Origin: Isoperla grammatica | Taxonomy: Eukaryota > Arthropoda > Insecta > Plecoptera > Perlodidae | Assembly: GCA_945910005.1 (NCBI GenBank) | Contig: OX246746.1 | Location: 15,896,022 to 15,960,021, forward strand | Reading direction: 5' to 3' | Length of the DNA stretch: 64,000 nucleotides | Shown: piece after piece, positions 22,218 to 46,720 of the stretch | Position numbering within the stretch: position 1 is the stretch's first letter | Layout: each line of letters begins with the position of its first letter | Notes under the pieces: model-generated | What the model saw: the letters and a program-made list of their open reading frames with translations, nothing else | Databases searched by the model: none | Told to the model about the DNA's origin: nothing | Position numbers and translations under genes: made by a program

Positions 22218-22659
22218 CAGGGCTTTTTTTCGGCCGGTACGAGCCGGTACGCGTACCGGCTAACACAAGAGGCGTACCGGTAAAAGGCAATGAAGTCACA
22301 CTATAGCCGGTACGCTACGATTAGCCTTGAAGCGCGTGAATAGCTTTGAAGTGTGCAGTGTGAAAGGACAGCAGTGGGGAAGGTGTGAAGGAGGCTTGTG
22401 ACTGCAAAATATGAAACTATGACTATATGACTAGGCCGATATATGACTGAAAAAGTAATTTTATTTTCCGTCTTATTGCAATGAAACCATCACTATTGAC
22501 ACGTTTAAAAAAAAGATATTTTATGTTTTCTGCGGACGCCAGTTCACGCCCACGCGCTGCTCGATCGTGTGGCCACAGGATCTAATCCCAGTCATGAGCT
22601 GTCACATGAAACATTAAACCGAACGTACCAGTTAACTTTATTTTAGAAAAAAAGCACTG
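22218..22659. mobile_element. hAT-like MITE (CAGGGCTTTTTTTC ends)
   Basis: A perfect 8-bp TSD, CATATACA, lies at 22210-22217 and 22660-22667. The left end CAGGGCTTTTTTTCGG pairs with the right end complement CAGTGCTTTTTTTC. The left subterminal part has repeated CCGGTACG motifs. No ORF. Confidence 0.82.
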
Positions 22660-23167
22660 CATATACACAATATTAATCACCATAGGTCCTATTTATATTA
22701 TTTTTATACACATAGAGGATACACCACATTTCTGCATTTGATACTAATGCACTCCACTAATTTAGCTGCAGCCCATTATATTTCGATTTTCCACACTGTC
22801 CAGCTAATTAGAGGACGAGGAAAGCTACTGCTTTGTTTTTTCGTTTGGCGCGGCACATGCATTATGTCAATAGTGAGAAATCCACTGAAATCACTGCCAA
22901 GCACAGTAGGAATTTTTTTAATGTTTTTCCTTTTACCCATCGTTCTAAAATATGATAATCTTTGACATAACAAAAGTTTTCTCAAGATGAGATACTGGCT
23001 TTAACCACCTTTTAAATCTGTTGCCCCACTCTGGCAAACAGTGCAACCACACCCCCTAAGTATTTTATACTTTCCACCCTCTCCTGGTTTTGTCCCTATA
23101 TCTTGTCCTTCACCTCTAGATCTCCACCTTGAAAAACTAATCAATTTCCACTTCATAGTGTTACGGC

Positions 23168-23593
23168 CAGGGCTCGAGTTTTAAAATATTTAAATTAAAT
23201 TAATTTACTTCTAAATTTACTTGTCCAAAAAAACAAAAAAAGTACAGTTCTACTCATATTCCCAACTAGGCTACTATTTACTCGAATTTACAATATTCAG
23301 CACAATATACTGCAGACGCAAACACACGTGTTGGCTTAGTAATCCTTATTGGAGCTGTTTGTACCGGCATTTCTTCTTTGTGGCTCATCTCGAGATCTAT
23401 AAAGGTTTCGTAGCAGGTCGTCTTGGTCAATGTGTATCACAAAACTACCGTTCAATTGACTTTGTACGGTTAAATCCACTAAATATAATTGCTGAGAGAG
23501 TTCAGAATGTAGGCTATAGTGTTGATGTTATGGTCCACCAATAAATTACTCCTTGGGCGACCATTACCAAGTGGGCGTTAAATTCAAGCCCTG
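23168..23593. mobile_element. hAT-like MITE (CAGGGCTYGA ends) with a 107-codon open frame
   Basis: Eight-bp flanks GTTACGGC (23160-23167) and GTTAAGGC (23594-23601) match at 7 of 8. Ends are CAGGGCTCGAGTTTT and the complement of CAGGGCTTGAATTT. An open frame at 23221-23544 (+) is wholly inside and ends IIAERVQNVGYSVDVMVHQ. No domain is recognised; it may be captured or chance sequence. Confidence 0.72.
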
Positions 23594-23966
23594 GTTAAGG
23601 CTCATTTAGTCAAGTCTCACCCACTCCTCCAGTGCATCCATGTCCTCTCCCAACACTTCTCATTGACGCCTTCTTTGACCACTCAGTCATCAACACAATG
23701 TCCGGCTTGCAATTCATGCGTTAGGGCAACTTCTCTAACTATAAACTATTATTATTTAAATAGATAAATATTTGATAGCACATAATAATAATTAACTTTA
23801 ATCTTTTATTTGAACATGATACTATGATATAGTTATAAAATAAATGGGATTACTTACAGGTACAGGAAATTAAATCTATCTTCACTGATAGCCATAAGTA
23901 ACCTAAAGGTATGCATGTAGACCTACATATAGATGCAAGTATGACATGTCACACTAAGTTAGTATC

Positions 23967-25075
23967 CAGAGCTGGGTAGTAACGTAACGGAAGTAACGCG
24001 TTACTGGAACGAAATTACCATTTTCAGTAAAGTGCCAGTAATCTCATTACATTACTACAATATTCCAAATGTAACGGCCAAGTAATTTTACTAATTATTT
24101 CATGATCATTTGGGATAAGTGAAGCGTTACCGTCGGCGTGCCCGCTGCCTTTGAAACCAGTAAAACAAAATGTAAAGTTGGCATAAGTAAGAAATTACTT
24201 TGCACTACCTACTCATATGTTTTTAAAACGTCAACAAAATATGCAATATTAAATTAATGAAGTCTAATACATACTACATATAAAAAGTTATACAAATACC
24301 TCGCTCTTATATGGTTTTTTAAAGTACAGTGTACTTATTTCTATTTGCTTGCCTTCTTCTGTATTCCTGTGATGAGATATAGGTAGAGGTGTTTGAAAAT
24401 GGTTTTATTTAAAAAAAAAATCGTTTTATTCTATACCAAAATGTGGTGTTATTTCGGTGTTATTTTTATAATGGAAATGGAGAAATCAGGAAGTTTCAAA
24501 GCAACGGAAATTTTCACTCGCTTCGCACCGCTTTATTTTGAGCAACGCTATCAACCAGCAACGCTGCAAACCACTTTTCAATCGGCCAAAATGTGGTTGG
24601 TAAACAGTTTGAGACTAAACTGTTTTACCGACTTAGGGTCAAAAGTAGTAATTATTACGTAAAATATGCAATTTTTACTGTAAATAGTTAAAAATGCTGA
24701 AAATGGTGTTATTTCGCTATTTCAACACTCAATTTGCGTTATTAAAATAATATGGTGTTATTTCGCGATTTGATTCCTTATCCTTCATGTCCAACATGCC
24801 GACATCTGTCAAAAAAAAAGTTCTTACACCACAAATAATGAATTTCGTTTTATCGCGGATTCCGAAAAACAAACGTCTCTAGATATAGGTACTTAAAAGG
24901 ACATTTTTTTAATTTGAAAGTATTTTTTGAATTAATTTCACAACTATTTCTATTTTTCATAAAAAGTAATGTAATTTAATTACATTTTTGGAAAAGTAAC
25001 TTCATGGTAATTCCCTTACATTTTGGCTCCAGTAATGAATAATTTCATTTCACTACTATTCAAAAGTTAACCGAA
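23967..25075. mobile_element. Degenerate hAT-like element, right end missing
   Basis: The left end CAGAGCTGGGTAGTAACGTA is typical of hAT elements with GTAACG-rich subterminal repeats (GTAACGGAAGTAACGCGTTAC). The right side has AAAGTAATGTAATT and CACTACTATTCAAAAGTTA repeats near 24960-25075 but no matching terminal sequence or TSD. The interior repeats GGTGTTATTTCG several times (24440-24770). Confidence 0.45.
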
Positions 25076-27580
25076 TAGAGTTGCAAAGCCAGTGTAACAT
25101 CATGTGTTAGTGGAGGAAAGATTAACTCTAATAACTGTAGGACAGCTAAAATGTAGTAATTTATTACACTTTTAATGCATTTGAAAAAACAAAATACAAT
25201 GTTCAGTTTGTGTGTGCCCTCTAGTAACCAACATGCTCAATGGCTATTACCACGTATATCACGCACAATAAATTGACTTCACCGCGTTTTAAATTTTAAT
25301 GTAGTTGTAACACACAAAAGCTTTAGGGCGGAATAATCTAAAAGCATTTTTGATCCCTATTTTACCACAACACTGCACTGGAGTTTTTGCTTTTTATAGG
25401 TAATTATGGAATTTGCATAAAACTTCAAAACATACTTGATATGATTTTACTGATTTTTATATCACTTGTGAGGAAGATATTAAAAAATTTGACTTTTTAA
25501 GCTAATCGATGTCATAACATGACATAAACATTGATTCATGGGAACTGTTCGAACTTGTGATAAGATAATCATTGTTGTCAAAAGATGAGACTTAAAAGCC
25601 CAAATACCATCATCAAATCAATAAAAATGCTGTGATATACGTTGTACATAGTACATGCTTGATCATTACAATTTTCATTAAAAAACAATTACACCTGTCG
25701 GCATACTACAGTAGTTAGTAGTTATGTAGTATCATGAGCACAGTAGTACGTTCACATGGCATACTATTAAAATCAGCTAACTGTATGGACACTATGATTT
25801 GCAAAACACAAAATTCTATGCAATACAAATACAAATAATATAACTTAAGAAGTACAAAAAAGTAGTATGAAATTCCAATAGCTATAACTACGTATATTAA
25901 CTTTCTGGCATTTACATATAAAAGTACAACCAACAAGTTTGCTGACACATAATACATGGAAAATAATTACAAGTACATATTCAAAATAATGAAATAATAC
26001 TTTGCGTCGTCAAAAACAAGTCATGTTCATAATTCTCAAAAAAATATATTCTAGTAGTTAAAAATGTAGTTGAAATGCTACTACATAACATTAAATGGTA
26101 AGTAAAAGATTACTCAAGCATCTTATAAAAGCTTTAAGCATCACAATTTTACAGAACATACAAAAGAGCAGATTGATATTTTCCACACCATATCTAGCTT
26201 GAAATGAAAACTAGAAAAATGTAAATATACACACTTAGTACTTAGACAAGGTAATTGCTTTTTTCAGTTGGGTCTAGATCTATATTCTTTTTCTAATAAC
26301 AATTATTGATCACCGGATTCGTATTACCGAATCACAGGAGTAAAGCGGTATGTACTGATTGATATTACTAACGAAAATAAGTTAGTGCAACATAAAAATG
26401 TGTTAAAAGAACTTTTCAACATAATAGGAATAACACGTGGCACGTCCACATCAGTTGATGCAATAAGATTTGAATACAAAATGGTTGTTCAAGTAGTTAA
26501 TTTGCATTATCACTTGGATGCAGTCATTATCGACACAGTAACACGTATACCCAATAATCACAAGGACAATGCAAAGAGGTACCTAGTTTCTTTGTAGGAG
26601 CAGTAATCCAGCTATAAAATTACATAAACTTAATGTAGTGATTACAATATAGGTTCCGTGATCGTCATTTCAGAAATATTTTTCCTAAGGTTAAGTTCCA
26701 TCTCCCTATTCACACAGATAATTCATGATACGATGTGTTATCCCACATCCCCAAGGAACTTTTAAGATGTCCCTCCCCCATCTTGCATTTAATTCACAAG
26801 CCACTTGAACCCCCAGGGGCTAGCCTTGGGCATCAGGCAGTCACGGTTATGTATATCCCTCCTTTCCCTAACTTGTTCATCATACAATTATTACTCATTG
26901 GCGTCATTGCTAATCATCTCAGTTAGTGCCATTACAAACAAAATATAAAGAATAAGGCTTCAATAATAAGCAAATTATTTATTACATACAACAAATCCAG
27001 TGAAAGCTGTATTTTAATTAAGTACAGTCCCATAGTAGCAATCACAACCATAAGTTTGCAATTATTTTCCCAATTTGTGTTTACTAGCATTTATATACTC
27101 ATCATCTCCCACCCAGCACTACTGAATTTGAAGATAAATAATGCTGCAATACCTCAAGAGAGATAATTGGAATATTTATCTACCATAAGAACTAAAATCT
27201 AATTAGAAAAAAATTTGTATTTAATCAATACTAGTGGCCAAAGTAGCCTTGAATGTACTGAAGGCAATATAGAACAGTTAAGATCAGACTGTTAATGACC
27301 GGATTTTAACATTTTTAACTCTCAATCATAGAAATGTTAATTATTCTTATGTCATATGAATTTAACCTTGTGCACACAGCTGTACAATATTTGCTTTCAT
27401 TCATCATTTTACGATATTTTGATGGAATTGCTGTGATTCTGTTTAATGCCTGTTTGCAGTTTTGCATGGTAAAGAAATAATAATAATAATAATAATAATA
27501 ATTATAATAATAATAATAATATTAATTGCAGTTTTTCACGGAAACATACTATGCAATACACCATTAACAGGTCACATTAA

Positions 27581-27614
<34 letters not shown>

Positions 27615-30600
27615 TTGTATTATCATTATATTATATAATATTATATTGTATACAATACAGCTTTCAGGGCATTGTGCCATGTAAGCCTACGATCAAAAAA
27701 AAAAAAAAATATTTTTATAATAATAATAAAATAAATATAGTCATAATGTACGAACTAAGAAAAAGCTTTTGAGTGAATTGCATTTTACTACAAATTACAT
27801 TAAATGTCAATCAAGTTGTTACTCCTAACAAAATATTTTCATAGTGGCAAACAAATGAACAGATTATTTTCAATTTCTGGCTAATGTAAGGCCTATATAT
27901 TTTAACATAATTTATGATATATACATATTCAGATGATAACATCTATCCATTGAGCCATGTAGCAGTCAACAAAACAAAATTTCTTCCAACACAAAAGATA
28001 AATGAAATGGTTACATGATTTATTGTTTACTGTCGATTTATGATAAAATTGTGTTCGGAAATGTACATGCATACAAATTTAGATAAAATCTGTTTTTCCG
28101 TCTGTTGGAAAATAAAATATCTGTCCTCTCACTGTACACCAAGAACATACAATGAGATCTTAAAATTGTTATAGTAATGGCCTCTATTTGTCATTTAACA
28201 TAGTATGATAGAATGTTTGCTTTCACAAATAAAATGTATCATCATTTCAGAAAATACTTGCTCTGTGATATTTCTGAGACAATTATGTTGGTTCAACTTT
28301 GCCATATTTGAGCTACTATACTAAATACAAATGCAATAGCAATAAACCCAGAGTAATAAAAACAAGTTGCAGTAGTAGTACTGAGTAGATACTACTTAAA
28401 TAAAATATTACAATTTTGCAGTAAGGCAAATTTTGATTGAAAGCTTTTGGGATTTCCACAATGGCTTTTTTTAGTTTATGTACTATGCACAATACATACT
28501 TAATATTATCCCTTATTATAAAGAACACATTTTTCAAATGTCTGTTAAAGAATCAAATGAAAACTTTTTCAGATCACTTAGCTATGTTAAGTATTAAGGC
28601 GCAATAGTACCACCAATATTAAACTACACAAAATTAACTTTCTTTTTGTCATCTCAAGAATGATACACAACATTGAAAAAGTCTTTGGGTCAGATGCAAC
28701 TTAGCAAGAACTGAATACTGTGACAAAAGGTTTTCTTAGTAGTATCATAATCAGTTATCACCTAGTGCCCTTAGGACAGATGGAGAGGGTAACAAGTAAC
28801 TCTCATTCACAGTACAAGTAAGAGACAATCTACTCAACCCTACCATCTGCCAATTAAGCCTAGCAAGTGATAGCACAGGCCTTTAGCTTTTCTTAATTAG
28901 ATAATATTTGGAAATTATTGGATTTTGAAAATTTGGAATGTGTTTGGTGGAAAACCCCATGCACTATGTATGGTACTACATTTAAACAATGACATAAACA
29001 GGCAGCGACTAGAGCACAATTAATATATAAGCTGGTTAACAGAGCATTGAATATATAGTTGAGACTTGAGATTTCATTTTAATATACTATCATACATTTT
29101 ATTTCCTGTTAGCTATTACGCGTAGATGCATTAGATGCCACTTTCGACATAAAGGTAACATCAGTGTCAACTCACCCTAAGCAAATACTAGGCAAACTAG
29201 GTAATGATATTGATTGTAAATAAAATACAAAACTGTATTTAAATCAAATCTATTTCAGCGTCTAGGGTGTTTCTAATTGTTTAAATTTATTAAATAATCC
29301 AAGGTATTCAGAACATAGATTACATTTCTATTATCCTTGTCGTTTGGATGGTAAAAAAGGAACATTGACTAGCGCCCAGTAAATTTGTATGAACAATAAA
29401 TGCTAAATATGGGAAAATTATGTTCAGAGTCAATACAATGAACTTTTGATGGGTATTGTGAGTCCAGTCTGATTATTAATGTTTACTCTCTACTACATTA
29501 CATGACATGTATATTGTTTTAATTTATTTAAATAGTCAATTTCAGTCATCTTGGTAAATAAAATACATCTAAAAATATTAATGTTAATTTGAAGCATTTT
29601 GGCTAATAGTTATCTGGAACAAGAAGCACTATTTTCACCAAAATAAATGTATCAATAACCGATTTGATAATGTGCAAGATAAGAGAGTAATACCAAACTT
29701 TATATGGTTCTAGCAATTAGATCATTAAGATTTATTTATCTAGTACAAAAAAAGACAACTGTAGTAGCCTATAGTTTGCAATGCACATCAAAACAACCAA
29801 TTAAAATATCTCTTACATTTACGTCTCACATTAAAGACTCGATTCACATAACGAAAGCAATGCAGGTACTAGTCAAGTGTGGTCCCGTGAATGAGATTCT
29901 CATTGATTCTGATTTTCAAGGTGGCAAGTTATAAAATTAAAGTGTGATGTTTATACACAGAAAATAAGGAAATGGTAAGACTAGTGTTTTTCTTTTTTCT
30001 GTTTGGCTAGTAAATTAGAAACCCCTTCCTTCCAAGGCGAGTGCTTAATAAATTAAATTAAAAATCGAGTCCTGATAGCAGACTTTACAACACATATAAA
30101 TGGTGTGACTGGATGGGGAGTATTGGGACAGAGATTCTCATGAAGGCTTTAAAATAGGTACAGAAAACTTTCATGACTGGAGCCAGACACATACTGTAGT
30201 GGAAAAATACCTGGGGAGGAGGTATCTAATAACAGAGCAGAAATAGGAAGACCAATTATCCATATGTCATCATAGAAATACGGATACCCCACAAACTGAT
30301 TATTGCAGAAATTAGAGAACAAGATAAGCTACCATGAAGATCAAATGAGAAGTTAGACACAGAAATTCATCTTACGAGAAAAGTAAGTCTACCCAGAAAG
30401 AGAATGGCTGCATGGCTCAGCGACACCAGGCGGGAATACAGGGTCAGGTATACAGTATACAGTCGAGTTTGAAATCATTACCAGCAGGCTCAAATGGTTA
30501 AGTAGCTATGATGGAGATGTAGAAGCAATCAGTAATGCTTTGGAGAAGATCAGGGATATAGGAACAGAAAGGTGGTAATACTGACTTAAAGCTGCTATTC

Positions 30601-31211
30601 AGGCTATTGTGAAAAGAAGGAGGTAGAGGCAGAAACTAGAAATTGCAAGTTTAAAATTGTGAGGTGAATGAATGCAAGAAATACATCAACAACAATAAAA
30701 TTAATTTGACTTGCAAAGGGGTTAATACTTAATTCCAAAGCCATTCTCTAAACACAAAGATGTTCATCCAGAGTACATTTTAATTTTCCCTGCAATTTGA
30801 TTTTAAAAAAGCACAATACTTTTTAAAAGCATTATGGAGTAAAATCTGGCAAGGAAGAGGAAAGTGGATTCATAAACCAATGGGAATGTTTGATCGAATG
30901 CAAATAGCCTTCTCAAAAAATCGAAAACAATGGTTTGCGAAGTAAAGTAATCAAAGCTAGGTTTGGTTACCTTACCTGATTTGAAGTAATAATTCTAGTC
31001 CCCAAAAGTACACTACTGTTAAATTGTAACAATGGCAAGATAAGACTTTTAGGTATTACTCTAAAACTTCTTGGCTAAAAACAAGGCATAAGGATTTCTC
31101 TCTATTATTAGAGCAATTCAGGTATGTGGTGGCATAGGTCAGCATCAGTCAATAGGAAATATTTTTTAGACCAGTTGTTTTCTTAAATTTACAATCTCCT
31201 TTGCTTTGCCA
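25076..31211. other. AT-rich region downstream of IMPDH
   Basis: About 6 kb with no supportable gene. It begins at the IMPDH stop (31212) on the minus strand, so the part nearest 31211 should be IMPDH 3' UTR. Contents: complementary TAA/ATT microsatellites (27477-27615) and a moderately purine-rich patch (30100-30650) with protein-like fragments broken by stops, perhaps an old transposon. Two plus-strand open stretches (26385-26597, 29704-29934) are not convincing genes. Confidence 0.4.
27477..27615. repeat. Inverted pair of TAA / ATT microsatellites
   Basis: A (TAA)n run at ~27477-27524 is followed ~57 bp later by an (ATT)n run at ~27581-27615. The two can pair as a stem. Confidence 0.8.
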
Positions 31212-43211
<12,000 letters not shown>

Positions 43212-44551
43212 ACTGGAATTGTTAGTGGTGGTTCCGACCTGCTGTGGCAACCTGTAACGAGATGAAGTATCGAGGTGTTAGGTTAGGGGCCAAGTTGCTC
43301 AGCTCTACAGAACGTGTAGGCCTAGCCTACGCCTAGAATATCCTCCTCAACTGAAGCTTGCTAACACAATGCACAACTTAATACAGAGAAAGGAAGCCTT
43401 AGGAGTGGGTATGCCAAGGCTTAGTGCCAAGAATGAGTGGGGACATAGCTAGGCTTAGGACTGGCTAAAAACCTAGGCCTACCTAGTAGACCTAGACCTA
43501 GGCCTACTCCACAGGATTGGTCTTGGTCTAGGCAAGGGCCGATTTACAGGTAGGCCTATAAACCAGGTCCTAAGTCTTTCTCAAACAAGGTCAATGAAAA
43601 ACCGGTCACTTACATAACGTGGCAGAGTGAACAACTCCTCTTGTGTCTCTTTCTATGTAGATCTGCGTACTTCTGTATCAACTGTTAATACAGGTCAAAA
43701 AATGCTATAAAATTGAATTAAACCTGAACCCCTGACAAAACATTCAGCTCACCACGTGGTTAATAGTGTTCGCTTGGTCTGACGAATGCTGATTTGATTT
43801 AATGTGTTCATAAACTCAATACGTAAAACCATTGAAAAACCTACAACAGGTTTTACATATCATGTTGAAAACTTTGGCACATAAAATTCCCCAAATTTCA
43901 CATCCTACAAAAGTTTCAGCGATAATTTTGTGGTGTTGCTGTCAACAATCAACAACGGGTTTAAATGACGTATATAATAATTGATAATGTAAGAATAGTG
44001 TTGACGAATTGTAAAAGAAATTGCCAAATTCAATAAATTAAAACTAAAAGGGATTCGAACCTACGAGTACGTCTGTAGAACTCTATACTCTAGGGTTTTA
44101 ACGTTCAAGAGTTCGCGCAATCACTACTGGCGGGTTACATTTAAAGCAAGATTTTCACTAAAATAATTCAACTGATTCCTTTTATCATAATTCATAATGA
44201 AACCAACAATAACGGTGTGAAATTTTGTATAACTAACTGTGTATAATGAAACAGGCAATCCACCCTTACTTCTCTGTAGATTTCCAATCTGTTATTAGTT
44301 TTGAGTTATGGCTTGAGGGCCAGGCAATATGTCGCAAGCAACATTGATCCTTTTGGCAATGATTTGGGTTTAAAAAACAAACCCAACCTAACCCAATCCA
44401 ACCCAAATTTAGATGAATAGGAAAAATCTACCAGATAAAAAGCTAAAGTTGAATGAAAAGTTATCGAATTATGGGTTACTTATAGTTCCTTCCTTCTCAA
44501 CTGTACACAAATATCATACTATACTACCAATACCAACTCACTCATAGTTAG
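43212..44551. promoter_or_regulatory. Upstream flank of IMPDH in the divergent interval
   Basis: This lies between the IMPDH start codon (minus) and the first hAT element of the interval. It contains a splice-acceptor-like TTACAG (minus) at about 43255, AGGCCTA-rich DNA (43320-43560) and a tRNA-like segment (44045-44138). No core promoter motif is assigned. Confidence 0.3.
44045..44138 (-). repeat. tRNA-derived SINE head
   Basis: On the minus strand, box A-like TAGTGATTGCGCG (44115-44127) and a consensus box B GGTTCGAATCCC (44050-44061) sit at tRNA-like spacing. Cloverleaf stems are incomplete. Confidence 0.45.
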
Positions 44552-45410
44552 TATGGATGGGCAAACACAAAACGTTACACAGGTTTTAAATTCGCGTTTA
44601 AACGTTTACCGTTTTCATCACCCCTCTCTCACCCGCCGCCATGAGACAAAACAAATTACCAATGCAGTAAAACACCGAAAAGTTCCGGAAACTAGGGTAA
44701 AATTAAAATCCGCGGTTAGCAGGTATTTAGTAGCAGGCGCGGACTGGCTAGGGATGCCGGGATGCGATCGCATCCCGGGCCCCTGGGCAAATCCGGACCC
44801 TTTGGCAGTCCGGGCCCCCGGGCTGCCACCAGAAACTTGCTATGATGTAATTTCTTCTCTGTATATTGCTAAACAAATCTTAACCCCACTATGAGTATTA
44901 TTTTGAAATAATAATTGACTTTATTGTAAATATTCAATGTACCGGTAATTAATTGAATATAATTGAAATTATTTTGCTACTGGCAGGGTGGCCTCTGTTA
45001 ATCGCGCCCTAAAATCGCATTTTAGGCCATAAAATTCAATGCAACCCCAAAAAATTTGTTACGCCTTTGGCGTGTTTGCCACCGGCGGCTGGGGCTTCGC
45101 CCCAGACTCCAGCTGCACCACGCAACCTCGTGCGGGCCACCCCGAAACCCAGCATCCCGGGCCTTTTTATCCCAGTCCGCCCCTGACTAATAGGGCTCTC
45201 CGTTGTAAAATGTGTAAATAATAATGTTGTAATTAAACACCATCACTGTGTGACTGCACGTATATATATTTCTCTCTTCTTCAACCCTACACCCCAGGCG
45301 ATTAGCACATTGTATCAAGAACGTTTGCCTGCGGCGTAAAAAATATAAACGTTTAGAATAACTTCCACGTTTCACGTTTAAATGTTTAAACGTTGGACGT
45401 CGCATCCCTA
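44552..45410. mobile_element. hAT-like MITE (GTTTAAACG family, copy A) interrupted by another element
   Basis: Ends are TATGGATGGGCAAACAC and the complement of TAGGGATGCGACGTCC. The subterminal regions are repeated CGTTTAAACG. Flanks ATAGTTAG and ATAGTAAT match at 6 of 8. The sibling copy at 53609-53946 is only 338 bp; the extra length here is the nested element 44734-45185. Confidence 0.75.
44734..45185. mobile_element. Nested hAT-like MITE (CAGGSGCGGACTGG ends)
   Basis: The left end CAGGCGCGGACTGG and right end complement CAGGGGCGGACTGG enclose 452 bp rich in GGGCCC/CCCGGG segments. Flanking octamers are weakly similar (TTTAGTAG and ACTAATAG, 5 of 8). It lies inside the older element 44552-45410; the sibling element at 53609 lacks it. 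Confidence 0.7.
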
Positions 45411-45467
45411 ATAGTAATAGTAATAGTCACTGAAACAGGACAAGTTGTAAATAGCCAGGTTTCCTTC

Positions 45468-45665
45468 GCACACATGGCTCATGCTAGCAAACGAGGCTCA
45501 AATTTTTCATTTCATCTGTTCGTTCGATTCCCGCGTCACCACCAATCCTGACTTCTTTCTTTCCGGAAGATTTCTTCAGTCACAAAGCTTCTGCTGGGAT
45601 TTAGTCATGCTAACAGCCCACGGACATTCCTTGTCAACTATTCCAAAGACCACAATACCTAGTCA
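45468..45665 (+). mobile_element. tRNA-derived SINE, shared family (copy C)
   Basis: The head TGGCTCATGCTAGCA with box B-like GTTCGATTCCCGCG is followed by the family body: CTGCTGGGATTTAGTC, AACAGCCCACGGACA and CAACTATTCCAAA. The tail matches copy B at 53160-53406, defining more of the element than copy A. Confidence 0.7.
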
Positions 45666-46019
45666 GACACATGAATTAAGAGGAAGGAAAATAGGGAGAT
45701 TGAAGATAGAAAGCTAGAGGAACAGGAAGAAGAGGTACATAAAACATAAATGGTATCTGGGCAATATCCTACGAAAAATGATTATTGAATTCCGACGAAA
45801 AAACCATGCAAACACGTATCTGGACCACCCGCTGGAAATATGAAAATCAAGTAACCCAGTATTTCAAATCAACATGTTATGGCTTCTTTACTCTGGCAGT
45901 CAGGCTTGATAAACGATAAATGGGATGAGAGCTTTTTAAAGTTCTACTAAACTACTAAGGTTTCACTCCACAGCTCGTGAACGGTATAATTATCTGGCAG
46001 AACCACAAGTGACGTCAAT

Positions 46020-46720
46020 AAATAGCGCTCTCAATCAGTGGCGTATCGAGTGGGGGGGGGGAGGTTAATGGGGTTCAAAGAGGAATCTATGGGTGGAGAT
46101 AGAGAGGGGTGGGGGGCGGGAGGAAGGTGAGAGAGTATAGAGTGTTGTGTTACGGAAATGGTCAGGGAGGTCGGATGGGAGGGACGGACGACAGAAGGAT
46201 AAGAGACCGGTTGGGGAAAATGTACAGGGTAGCTGTAAGGAAGCATGAGGGGTGAGAGGAGATAAGTAGATAGTGAGTGGAGCTAGTTACAGGGAAAGTG
46301 GGATCACCAGTGGAAGTTAGAAAGAAGGGTATGGAGGACGGATGTGGGTAAGTTCTCCTTCCTAGAAAGGACGACCGTAGAGTGGAACGGGCTGGATGGG
46401 GAAGAGGTCGGGCAAAAGAAGGCCAGGGCGTTTGCGGACAGGCTGAACCAAAACCCAGGTTGATTGAGGAGGTGAAAAGCGATGGTCCAGAGGAAAGGGG
46501 GAGGATGGCTGGAAGGAGGGAAATGGAAGAGGAAGAAGGAAGAAATTAAAGGAAGAGCGAGAGGAAGAGAGAGGTTGTTGGAGGACAGTTAGACAAAAAA
46601 CGGAGAGGAGGGAAGAATGGAAGAAAACGGACTTTAGCCACCGGTATATATAGCCAACAGCGAGATGAGAGACAAAACAACAACATTACTGGAGTGAGGT
46701 GACTAAGGACTAGGTTAGAA
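46020..46720 (+). mobile_element. Purine-rich tract with degenerate LINE 3' end
   Basis: The plus strand is strongly G+A rich for about 700 bp. One frame at ~46340-46455 reads WRTDVGKFSFLERTTVEWNG then LDGEEVG and AFADRLNQNPG before a stop. This is the pattern (RTVxxWNxLP...F) ending many LINE ORF2 proteins. Upstream frames are broken. Read as an old LINE fragment. Confidence 0.45.

Noticed and set aside
26385..26597. 70-codon plus-strand open frame in the AT-rich region
   Set aside because: No splice context, no recognisable domain, starts at GTG, and is preceded by in-frame stops. Likely chance.
29704..29934. 76-codon plus-strand open frame
   Set aside because: No family resemblance and low-complexity start; not better than expected for AT-rich DNA.
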